The notes below the pieces were generated by a model, which saw nothing but the letters and a program-made list of their open reading frames with translations, was not told the DNA's origin and made no database searches. DNA of 64,000 nucleotides from Pterobdella sp. o SKG-2022. Lineage: Eukaryota > Annelida > Clitellata > Hirudinida > Piscicolidae. The stretch's first letter is position 1, and the number at the start of each line of letters is the position of its first letter. The position numbers and the translations under genes are program-made. The stretch is taken from assembly GCA_964035795.1 (NCBI GenBank), contig OZ038321.1:9390294-9454293 (forward strand). Direction: 5' to 3'. Below are positions 33,755 to 46,300 of the stretch, piece after piece.

Positions 33755-35745
33755 GAAAGCGGGAGGTAGTCGTGATGCCTATGTCTCAGCTAAACGAGCA
33801 TCTAATCGCATAGTATAACATGCCAAAAATGAGGCTTTAAAATGTCATCTTCAAAAGAATAAGGCTGATTTTACCAACATCTTTCGTCTAGCCAAGCAAA
33901 TAAGGCATAATAACCAAGATGTTGTGGGCGAGAAACCAGTACTAAATGACACAGGCACGTTGTCAGATGACTCAGCAAAGAAAGCTGCATGGAGAGAATA
34001 CTATGTCCGCTTACTTAACCATGAGTTTCCATGGGATGAAAATAATCTTTCTGATGTACTGCCGGTAGAAGGTCCAAATCCTCCTATCACTAATGATATG
34101 GTTCGTAAAGCCGTTTCTAAAATGATTCCTGGGAAAGCTGCTGGTCCATCTGGAGTCGTGTCTGAAATGATCAAGGCATCTGGTGGCGCAGGCATCGAGC
34201 TTATACGGGACCTCATCAATGCTATCATAGCTCAAAATTGCATTCCGTCAGATTGGCAATATAATTACATAGTTAATCTGTACAAGGGTAAAGATGATGT
34301 GTTGGTCAGAGGTAACTATAGAAGCTTGCAACTCATGGACCATTTGATGAAAACCGTTGAACGTGTGGTGGAAGCTCTCATCAGAAATATAAACATAGAT
34401 GAGATGCAGAACGGTTTTATGCACCAGTGACGCTATATTTATCCTACGCCAGTTGCAAGAGAAGTACATGGCTGCCAACAAACCACTTTTCTTGGCCTTT
34501 GTTGAACTGGAAAAGGCATTTGATCGCGTTCCTCGGAAGATAATATGGTGGGCTATGCGGAAACTTGGTGTTGAAGACTGGTTGGTGCGTATGGTTCAGG
34601 TTATGTATGTGAGTGTGAAAAGCATGGTGAAGGTTGGCGATGGGTGCAGCAAGGAATTTGGTGTGGATGTAGGCGCACATCAGGGTTCAGTTCTGAGTCC
34701 CCTTCTTTTCATTATAGTAATTGAAGCTGTTTCTATGGGGTTTCGGATTGGTTCTCCATGGGAACTGCTGTACGCTGATGATTTGGTAATTATTTCTGAA
34801 ACATTAGAAGGTTTGGTTTCTAGTTTGGAAAAATGGCTTAGAGGTTAATGGGCTTAGGGTAAATATGGTGAAAACGAAGGTTATGGTATGTAGTACTCAT
34901 CTGAACATGCTCAAAAAATCTGGTTGCTTTCTATGTGGTGTTTGTTTTAATGGTGTAGGCTGTAATTCAATTTTTTGTGAAGGCTGTAAAAGTTGGGTGC
35001 ATAAGAAGTGTTGTGGTATAAGCGGTGGTTTGAAGAGAGATCCATCATTCAGATGTGCTCGTTGTCTGGGTACTGCACGACCAGTGGATGGTAGGAAAAT
35101 AACTGAAGTTCAAATGGGTAATGACAAGTTGGAAGTTTTTACTGACTTCTGTTATCTTGGTGACATGATTTCTGCTAGAGGAGGCTGCGAACTTTCTTCA
35201 ATCACTAGATGCAAGTCTGCTTGGAGTAAGTTTCGTCAGCTTCTTCCACTTCTCACCAATCCCCATCTACTTTTCACAACCAGAGGTCAAATCTACAACA
35301 CGTACATTAGAGCTGTGATGCTGTACTCTTCTGAAACCTGGAGCCTAACAACACCTTCGCTGAACTGATTGAAGCGCAATGACTTGGCTATGATTAGATG
35401 GATTTGCAAAGCCAGGATAAGTGCAGAAAAATTGCATGCAAAACTTGGCATTCAGAACATAGAATCGGCGTTGTGTTGTCATAGGCTGAAGTGGTTTGGT
35501 CATGTGGTGCGCAGCTCAGATTGGCTTTCAAAAGTCAGAGAATTCAAGGTTGTTGGTGTTGAAAGACCCGGTAGGCCAAAAATGACATGGGAAGAGTTGC
35601 TGAAAAAGGATCGGGCAAAGCTCAGTTTGATGGAAATCGACCCAAACGACCGCCTTACGTGGAAAAGACTTGTTTTCAAAAAAGCCTTACCCTCTGCTGA
35701 GGAAAATGGGCTCTAAATAGAATGATGATGATGACGACCGTAAGT
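33755..35745 (+). mobile_element. LINE family D: RT, PHD-like finger and C-terminal domain, 5'-truncated
   Basis: Long open segments: 33924-34430, 34399-34848, 34865-35368 and 35369-35716. They read as one polyprotein split by three changes: a frameshift near 34425, a stop after LEKWLRG near 34848 and a stop at 35366-35368. RT motifs are GKAAGPSGVVSEMIKASGG, NYRSLQLMDHLMKTVERV, ELEKAFDRVPRKIIWWAMR, HQGSVLSPLLF and LLYADDLVIISE. Next comes a Cys/His cluster CGVCFNGVGCNSIFCEGC, then KSWVHKKCCGI, which looks PHD-like. FTDFCYLGDMISARGGCE, YSSETW, LKWFGHVVRSSDWLSKVREF and GRPKMTWEELLKKDR follow. The tail is a GATGATGATG run. It begins only about 35 bases past the last PDE1 coding position. It is the least decayed RT in the window. 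Confidence 0.88.
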
Positions 35746-37384
35746 CGTCGAGAATTTTAAACTATAATACAGATTGAGCCTGTATCAAATATTTAATAAC
35801 CATATTAAATTATACTGCTTTATTTGGGCTAGTGACTCTGGTAAACAGGAAAATGCATAGGTGATTGTTACAACTTATATCTTTCTTCCAAATAAGTGTC
35901 GTTATTGTTAATTAGAATTATCCACCTATCCAAATGACAACGATAGAATAATATAAGCGTGTCAATGCCAGTCTACTTTTATCCAGGTTATAGCAGAAAG
36001 TCTAAACTAAAGATGCTATTTAACGCAAAAAAATACCTCAACGTGTTCTATGCGTCTAAGCATTTTGACGATTAAAAATTTGCCAAAGTACACCCCAAGA
36101 AATCACGAAATTTTCAATTATTTATGCAAATTATATGTAGTTTGAGGCCAAGCAAACATTTTTTAAATAAAAAAATTGAAAATAGTATGTCTATAAGTTT
36201 TTGGCGAGGACTTGGCGACGTTATCAAGTTTGTAGCAAGATACATCAGGCCTAAAGAATCGACGGTGATAACGAATTGGAAATCTGTTAACATTAAAAAA
36301 AAATAAAATTTAATATTAAATTATTAACGATTATATCAGTTTCGTCGGAAAAAGTGAGAAACGTCATTAAAAACAATCTGTTCATAAACAGGAAGATGTG
36401 GTCCAAAAAAGTAAGGCTTACATTAGTCCTGAAATATAATCCACAATTCATTAGATTTGGCAATAAATTCTTTATAAGGAATTAATTAAACTACTAAAAG
36501 ATTTAATTTAATATTATTCAAGATTTCTCAAGAAGAAAAATCCAGTCTGAAAAAAAGCCAACACAACCACTAAATACCCATATTTAACCTCACAAAGCCC
36601 TGTAAACATTCGATAATAAAAAAATTTTTGAATTCAAAAGTGTTCACTTCATAGATGTAATAGAAACATGAAAACTTCATAGGAATTAACAAAAAGAATA
36701 AATATAAAAAACATAATATTCTGGCGCCTTACAGCAGTTCAATTAATTGATTGATAATTGCTTCAGTCCTTTGAAAAACCAGTCATGTATGTTTTGTTTG
36801 AAGTATTAGACTAGAAATATAGAATGTAACCTTGATAAAGAACATTATGAACGTTAGATCCCAAATACAAAAACTCAAAACCTGAGATAAGTGGCTGATT
36901 TAAAACATACAAAAATGACATTTAAAAAATACAAAATGAGTTCTTTGAGAATGATAAATAAGGATTATCACATCTGGCAGTTAATATCATTTTATTTTCC
37001 CTGACTAGTATGCTAGCACAAATATTTACCTAACTAATTAAATAAGTCTAAGTATAAGCATATAACTATTTAGATGAATATTCCTGCTAAAACTTATTAA
37101 AAAACAACCCGCGTCTAAAATAATATATGCGTGAGCATAATATGTGGTTATTCTTGAGAAGATGTGATTGTATGATTCAACTACAGCCCTATACAAAAAA
37201 TAAATCAAATAACATATATAGTAAATATGAATTATTTTTTTATCATTTGACAAAGCATTGCAAAAAAGGATGCATAATTGGCATGTATAAACGCACGAGA
37301 CTCAATATAACACAAACTATTTGTTCCACACTTTCAAAACATTCATAAAGAACTGGCCATCAACGACGCCACAAAATCACAAGT
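35746..37384. other. Spacer between LINE D and the JARID2 stop codon
   Basis: AT-rich with no exon or classifiable repeat found. The 3' UTR of JARID2 should extend into the right end. Confidence 0.5.
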
Positions 37385-40300
37385 TTATTTGAGGGGCACT
37401 TCTTTAGGAAGATTGAATGTTTTCCTCACTTTTGACAGAAGCTCTTGTAATTCAGACTGCATAATAAGTAGATGATCCTCAATAATACAAAATCACATTA
37501 TAGTAAACAAAAGCCAGTTTGTCTTAGAAATTCAAACTTAACGTATCAGGTTATCAGCATTTGTTTATAGTCTATTTTCGTGGGCAGAGAGTAAGGCAAA
37601 ACCACTTAAACGACACTATTTGCAGTGTCCAAATTAGAGCAGCCCTATATTTAACTTAGAATCTTTAAGAAAATTGAATTCACTTATATGCCCTTTGAGA
37701 TACTGTTAAAATAGTGAATTTGTAAAATTATAAATCAAGCTTAAAGGACATTCCATAATATTGAACTGCACTCACATGATTGAAGTATATGGTAGTTTCA
37801 AAATGGGAAGCCTTGGTGCCAGCTTGTATCCTCTTATGCGCACACTCTATGCACAAGGTTTTATTGCTGTGCGTATCTTGTGTCTGGCACAACAATGTAA
37901 GTAAGGTCTAACCGATCAAATCATATTAATAAGAATCAAGTACTAATCACAAAAAGTTCAAAAATTCATATAAAAATATAATTTTTAAAAATACTAGTTA
38001 TTTAACCCCACTTACACTCCGAACAAAAAATTATTTAAAATCCCAACTATCCTAATTTTTTGGATTAAACTAAAAATTAAAAATGTAAACCTTAGAGAAG
38101 AAGCAAAATGCCTTGGAGAGTGAGCAGATGGAAAGCTTATGTTGCATAAGGCAAGTCATGAATGCGTCACAGCCCACCATCTCACCACCCTCCATCACTC
38201 TGTCCATTCTCCTCTTCACACCTCCATCCAACAACACCTTCCTTAGTCTTACCTCTCGACATCTTCCAATGATTTCAAACGCATTAAAAGATTCAATTTA
38301 AATATTTTAGAAAATAAATTCGTTTCTTATTATTTGCAACACACTTAATTTTACTCAATTTCACAATATATCATTTCCTTTTGTTTTGTCATTATAAGCA
38401 TACTTATTATTGTAATGCGGTCTTTATAAAACTCTTCATTTTAACTAAAGCGCTTGCTACAAATTTAACATATCGAAAACACATTGTAGAACAGGTGCTA
38501 ATTGTAAGCCCAACATGGGGATCGAACCCGGTAACTTGAGATAATTAGTCTAATGCTCTACCAGCTGAGCTATATGGGCTGGCCCTTTTTGTGAACCTAC
38601 ATAATTATTGTAATTTACAATTCTTGCTCGACATGACAAGCTCTCGAAAGTGTTTACATACTGTTTGGATATGATAATACACCCACATGACTTGGTTCAA
38701 AAGGTTGAATGCCTGCTTGATCTGAGGCTCAGAGAGGTGTCTCTTGAGTTGTTGCTGCTGCAAGTGTACTTCCCTCGTCAGCAGGGCCATCAGAAACCTT
38801 TCTATAGAAAACATCGGTACCACGTGACTCTCATGCAGACTCTGATCGATGTTGATTGGATAAAAAATTTGATGTTTCCTAATTTTTGTGATTTGAACCG
38901 AATTTAATTGACTCTTAAAAAGGTCAACAAAAACGAAAAACAAAATCTTTTAGAGTTGCATTTAAATGAATGACATAGAAACATTGACACCATGAAGCTT
39001 TATGTGAACTTACATCATTATGCAAGTACAACTCTCACGTAAGCATAAAATTGCAAATAATTAAATGTGAATGATGGTAAACAAAAGAAAAAAAATTTAT
39101 GAGCGAAAAATTTAAAAAAACGATTAATTTACCTTAGAATCTTCAACGGCCAATTGCAGCCAGTTGTGGGGGAGGAAGTGGGCGTGTTCAGATATGGAAT
39201 AGCCGCAAGAAACAGACGAAAAGAAGGAAGATGGAGGGATAATGACTAAATGACCTGCTGTTTGAGTGCACGAATACACCTTTAAACCTCCTTGCACCAG
39301 ATCTTGCGGGCACACCTACGCATGTTGTGTGAGGCATGACATCAAAATTTATGATAAAATGGTTTATACCAGCTAATATAAGCTTGTGGAAAGTATGGAA
39401 TAAGATAAAAAAAAGTATTGAATAATTTATTAATTACTTTATATAACATTGTTTATAACTCCATAAACTCGAAATACAAACTGATGGGTAATTATTTTCT
39501 ATGAATGGAAGATCTGAAAATTTAAACTGAGATAAAATTTATTTTGGTACTTATCATTTAAGAAGCGTGTAATCCAGCCTACACTGAAATACAAAAGAAA
39601 ACAACGACTTTGGAGAAAGAGAAACATGGTATATTAGTGATTTGATTGAATTTAAGATATTATTTGAAATTTTACTCTAGTTCTCTCAAATGAAACTGAT
39701 CAAGTTGCAACAATGATCAGCTATTAAATAAGCAAATCATCGTATTTAAGCGGGAGGTAAGTATTAACACACCTTTTTGATCAGTGAGATTAAAAGATTA
39801 TCAAATGTTTTCGACTTTTTTAAAAGCAAAAAAAAAACTACTAAATAAAATATTAGCTTCACAGTAAACTCTCACTAAATTTTGTTGCGCTGAATTCTCA
39901 CAAATAGAGGAAAATTCTCACCAAATATAAAACATGGCCCATCTAATTCACTAAATTATTATTCAAAGATTTTTTAAATAATATATAGTAGTATAGTAGA
40001 GAAATGACCATTATATGGTTTGGAGGAAGCCAATGTTTTTTTTGGTGATCATTGATGAGTTGAGGATATTTTTTAGAAAGGAAGTCTTTGAAGAGAGCCT
40101 CATCTTCCCCTCTGATACAATACCTGCAATTGATTTATCAACACATTCATCATCATATAACAATGTGCTTATTAGAGTTAAATCTTGAACATAAAAGAGA
40201 GATAAAACGATAAAAGAAATAATAAGATGCGACCATACGACATCGGCACCAGTGTGGTTGTAAGTGATGAGTCCTCTGTTATGCTGGTCCTTGCTCCAGC

Positions 40301-43300
40301 ATCGAGTCGAGAACATCATCTCCACTTCCAACCTACTGTCTATCACTTCTGTGTGTTCAATTGTATAAAGCTGCTGGTGGATATTTCGGCTGTTTAGTCG
40401 GCCATGGTTTCTCAAGATAATATTCAATTGCAGAACTTAGACTCAAAAAAAATTATTAAGTAATAATAGTTATTATTGTAATGATATTCACCAGATTAAT
40501 TTAAAAATCATAAAACTATTTTCTAAAACAATTATTTACAACTGACATAGCTCAACTGAACATGAATGCCAACCTTCATCAGCAAACAAAGGACACAACC
40601 CGTCAGTGCAACATCGCATAAGACTCGTCAAATCTTTTCTGCTGTTTTAGATTAGTTAAAAAATTATGAGTTAAAGATTGATAAATCACATGCAATGCAG
40701 TATGAAAAGGTGTTATGATGTGTGTGACCAATATGATAGTCATAAGGTCCTGATTTGTTTGGATTCCTAATTTACTCGTCACGCAACAAGTAGATCGAAT
40801 ACCAAAACTAGAACAAAAGTAGTAAACAAACTAAGAAGCGATGCATATAACCTGCATTTGAAGGATCTGTTCTTGCGACAGTTGTTCACATCAGAGGGCT
40901 TGATGAATGCAGTGTTGACTGTTGTGTGGGGAGATGCCTCTCGCACCACTCTCCAATATCGGTGCTGTGGTCCATATCGGTAACCATACTTACATTTATA
41001 CAATTCAGTTTAAAATTATTGGTTGTCATGATGATGATGATGACGACTGTTTTACGGTAGTTTCCATACTAGCATGTGTTAGTTATAGAAATGTCTATAT
41101 AATTTTAAATTCTTAACCCACAAGTTTTTCAACTTTAAACGATTGATAAAAGTTATGAACAGTTGGAGCGTCACATAAATACAATTCTAACAAACGATAT
41201 TATTATAAGAAGGTTTTAGAGCGCTTTTAAATCTTGCAACCAAGTTTTAAATTGATCACAAATTTTTATTGAAAATATTTAATGTAAAAAAATAGTTAAA
41301 AATTAATTTCAACGGTTCAACAATAAAGTAATATTGAAAATTTAAAAGTGATCAAAACCCCTTAATGTGCACTGAAAAAGTTTATATCACAAAACATCTT
41401 AATGCTTTTTGAAAGTTGCTTTATTTTAATACATTGGAAGAACAGACTGACAAGGACTTGTTGGTTGGTAGCATCCTCCAATCGCATCATCGATGCCACA
41501 TTACGAGCCACTGCATACAACTCACCCAGGTTCCTGCACCTCCCCTGCACAACAATTCTTGGTCATCAAATGCTATCAGTGTGGTATGATGATGTCAAGC
41601 ATATATCATGATATCATACGATATATCGAGATATATCATAACAAACAATCATTTTATTATTTTAACAGAAACAAAAGTTTCATAATTTGAAATATTGTTG
41701 CTAAATTCGCAGCCTTCATAGTTTCTATGGCGACATAACTAGTGGCGACCAGAAATATATTTGATGAATTAACGAACTCGAATGAAAGAAAAATGATGAT
41801 TGCAAACACGATTGCAAGGCCTGTAAATTTGGACTAGTATAGTAGTCATTTTTTCTTGAGCATTAACGTCAAACTGTATCCAAATTAGCGCCTATATTGA
41901 AGACTACTTTTCCGTTATGACCAAGATAACAATTAAACACCGATAGCGGGTAAGAACATATGTAAGCATGGTAACGAGCTTAAAACGATGATGAAGATGA
42001 TGATTGACACCGAAGATTGTTTGATCAAACATCCACAAGCTTCAGCCTTGATTAAATTTCCTTACTAGTTCTATTCTTTGGCGCCAATCGAAGGTGGCCT
42101 GTCGAAGTTATAATGGCGACTCGAATAGTCGATTTTTATACTTAAAGACTACATAATTCAGTTTAAAATGTCAAAATAATATTATTTAAAATAATCTCGC
42201 GATTTTATTTCAAAATTCAATAACTTAGTGCAATAACATACAAGAAGTACTTCTTTTGGGATGATTTCGGATTTTTTCCTTTACATAGAAAGAAAATAAA
42301 TTATGAACATCAACAATTTTATCTTATGCAACGACAAAAATTACAAAGATAAACACTTCATGGTTTTTTGGAAGTAATAAAGGCTGGCATTGCTTGGATG
42401 AAAATTCTATAAAAGATAAAAAAAATATCATCATTTAATTAATATAATAAAATGTAACAATAAAGAAAAAGATAAGCAATTTCTGGTTTCAATTGTGATG
42501 ATGTGGAAGTCCCATTGAAGAAAAAAGATGAAAACAATGAAGTTCAAATTTTGTCTAAAATTAACATTTGATTGCTCAAAATATTTTACTTGAAGTTTCA
42601 TCTACATATATTTTTTTGCTTTTTATTACAGATATTTTTATACATTCATAAAATCAACTCAGTTTTCTAAATGTCATTTATATAAGTATTATTATGATTG
42701 CTTTTGTTTCAAACAACAGACCTTTTCTTCATATAATCTTAGCTGTTTTGTTTATTGAGTTATACTTGCATAATTTTTTTTAAATTGTCATATCTAAGAA
42801 AACTTATATTAAATTAAATTGCATTCAAAGTTCATAATACTCAGTGGTCAAGAAACTCCTGAAGTTAATGCCAATATAATCATACTCGTCATTGATTTGA
42901 TTTGATTTCCTTAGCCTAAGTGATTTTAATTATTCTTTTGTATTTCTAATTAATTAAAATTTTATTTAATTATACTTGCAAATTCATCTTAAGAATACAA
43001 ACTTTTAAAATGAAGTAAACTAGTGACGAGCACGTTTGAACTATAAACGTTGGCAATTCTTTTCAGAGACATCGTATGTATTTGGAACGAAAAACATCAA
43101 ATAAGAGGAATTTTTAATACATTTATTGAGAATCAAAAGCTATAATTTTCGATAAGTTTTTGCCTTATCATGAAAATTTTTACGATAAGGCTAAACTTAT
43201 CGAAAATTATAGCTTTTTATTCTCAATAAATGTATTAAAAATTCCTCTTATTTGATGTTTTTCGTTACAAAATATTGAAGAAAAATACATACGATTCTAA

Positions 43301-46300
43301 AAAATCTTTCTATTTTTGATTTTTATTGTTCTGGAAATATTTGAAAAAACTTTGAGAAATACAAGAATAATTGAAAAGTTAGAAGGGAATATGTTGGCAC
43401 GCACCTTGGAGACACATAGGTTGTCGGAGGTCTCAGAGAAGCGGGCATCATTGATGCTCTTGAGCAGCTTTAGTTTGTCTTTGTTTGGCAAGGTGTCGTA
43501 CGATAAAAGATGGCGACAATATATCTCATAGAAGCGGGAAACTTTGTCTTTTGCCTTAAAAGTCATAAATTTAATATTTGAAATATAAATAATATACTTT
43601 TTAGAAACGTCTTATAATATTCAACAATTAAACAATATTAAAGAATATTTTTACCGAAAATTATAGCTGTTATTTTTGCTCAATAAATGTACTAAAATTC
43701 ACTAAAATTTTTGAAATAATATATTGAAAAATATAAAGCATGAATTCTACACCCACACGGACATACACACACACACACGCGCGCGCGGACACTTACACAG
43801 ACAGGAACACATATACACTTGACGACATCAGTCCACAGATGTTTATCGATGACTTTCTGCAAACCTCCATGTTGTCTTATGGCTTCCATCAAAGCCACCA
43901 AATCCACTTCAACTCCTCCCACCTGTCAATCAATACACCTTATACTACTGATATATAGATAAGTAAAGGTGAAGGACCAAAGGGTGAGAATTGAAGATAG
44001 AGCTTTGAGAATCTAAATGAGCTGTGATGCATGCTAGCTGTGTTGAGTTGTATCCCCATCTGCACCAAGTTCAATGTATTAAAGTCAATAAAAATTTTAA
44101 ATGAATTTCAATTCGATGCCCTTTAGGCAATAAGTATTTTTGGTTTTTTTAAGCCAAATTAATGCTTGGTTTCCGCATGGCCTACTTTTGCTACTTCAGT
44201 TTACAATAATAGGGGAAAAACAAATGATTAAGTACCAAGAGATATAAAATTAATTGAGAAACATCTATGGTGGGAAATACAATGAAACACTGAATCAAAA
44301 ACTCAATCTAAAAACTTTATCGGTTGTTTGAAGCATAAAACCATCATCGAAAAAATTATATTTAGCTCATTAAAATCTCTACCAAAATCGGTACTTTAAT
44401 GTTCAAATATATGTCCTAACCTGTTTGAAAAGCGATGTACATACTGGTTGTGGGTTGCAAACCTTATTTGTTGGGGTACTGTGCATTCGACCTTCATTAA
44501 TCAAACAATATTTAAATGTGTTTTATGATTTATGAACTGAATTATATAATCTGATTGAAGGTGGTTTTACATAAAAGATGGATTAAAAATGTTCAAACAG
44601 CCATGTCATAAAAATTTGAAGTTTTCAATGGTGATGTAAAGACAAAACTTATTGAAAAACAGGCTGAAAAATAAAACTTGAACTTTCAAAACTGCTGAAA
44701 AGATGTGTAGAGTGAGTGGAGGTATGTTGCCAGGATGTGCAAAAAAGCATCTCAAAAAAAATTTTGTAAGGGAGAATAAAAACCAAAGAATGAACATTAA
44801 TTCACATAAGCCGTGATAAAAAGAAACACTGAGAGAAAAAAAAACATGAAAAAGAAAAAATAAAAAAAAATTTTTATTTTAAATATTGAGAATGTTGAAG
44901 AGGCGTTTGATATGACAGGTACAACTGCATTTTAATGCCTGATAATAAAGGAAAAATTTTAGCTGCTGAAAATGGCCAAAAAAAAGTTTGGAAGAAGCAC
45001 CTGGAGGCCATCATAAATGAGGAGAATCCATAGGATGAGATGTTGAATGTAGAAGTGGTTGAAGACCCCATGGAACCATTTGCTATGAACGAAATGGATT
45101 ATGGATCATGAAGGATGGCAAGGCCAGCGAACAAAAAGCACCTAGCTGCTTCTCCACAAAAAAAAACTTATTGCAAATAGCGAACGAAATCCTTGAAAAA
45201 AGATTACGGAATTAGATAAATTATAGTCTGGATCAATGCCTGATAGAAGCACAGTTGACGCTATTTTTATTCTCAAGAGAATGAAGAAAAGCTACTTTGA
45301 AAAGAACTTGAAGCATTTTTTATAAAAAACACGCATTTTTCGCAGACTGAGGTTAGTATTTGAAAATGATAATGAAAGGATTGAGCTAAAAAAGAGGGTT
45401 GTCAGCTCCTATAGCTCAGGTGGTAGTGCATCAGACTAACTATCTAAAGTTATCGGGTTCGATTCCGCGTGGGTCGATAATAAGCACATGTTACACAGTG
45501 TTTCCGCAACATTAAATTAATAGCAAGCGCTTTGTTCTATAAATACGGTATTTATAAAGCGCTTTTCCTTATAGAACAAAGCGCTTGCTTCAAATTTAAA
45601 GTAGCGAAAACACACTGTGGAACAGGTGCTAATTGTCGGCCCACGCGGGATTGAACCCGGTAACTTTAGACAATTAGTCTAATGCTCAACCATTGAGCTA
45701 TAGGGGCCGACGAATGAAAATTGCTTCATAAATACCACATTACATTGGTCATTGAAAGAAGACAGTGACACTCCGAAAAAAGAAAAAAATACTAGCTATA
45801 ATGAAATGATATAGAATTGAAATAAAAGATAAAACCTTGAAAGAAGAGGGAGGGCACACGTGATAGAGAGGAAGTTGTTGTTGGCAGAGTTTGTTGATGA
45901 AAATGGGAATGTTGCTGAAGTCAGCTTCAGTGGCCTTCAATAAGGATGCCTTCTCTGTCGGACCACCTGCAACAAGTTTTGACACTTGTCACACATATGG
46001 TACTCGAAACTATCTTTTAATTATATGATTCAATTGAAACGATATCAAAAGTAATTAACTGTTAATATTTTTTAGTAAGAACTTTTGTGACCGATTTCCT
46101 TTTGTATTGTGCCCATGGTCCAATACATTCAAAGTTGATGTCTAGGGTTTTTCACCTCTATGACAACCAGCTGAGGAATCATTTGTTTAAAGCCATAACG
46201 ATGCTAACAAAAGCCAATGAAAAATTATAATCACTTCGAAACGAGTGAATTATCACATGATCTACTTTAATTAAGACCAATTTATCTTCTTCCACCAACC

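Noticed and set aside
43692..43922. ARID exon read as a 76-codon protein continuing past 43819 into a Val/Cys/Arg repeat
   Set aside because: The continuation is translation of the CA/CG simple repeat in the intron; a GTGTAT donor ends the exon at 43819.
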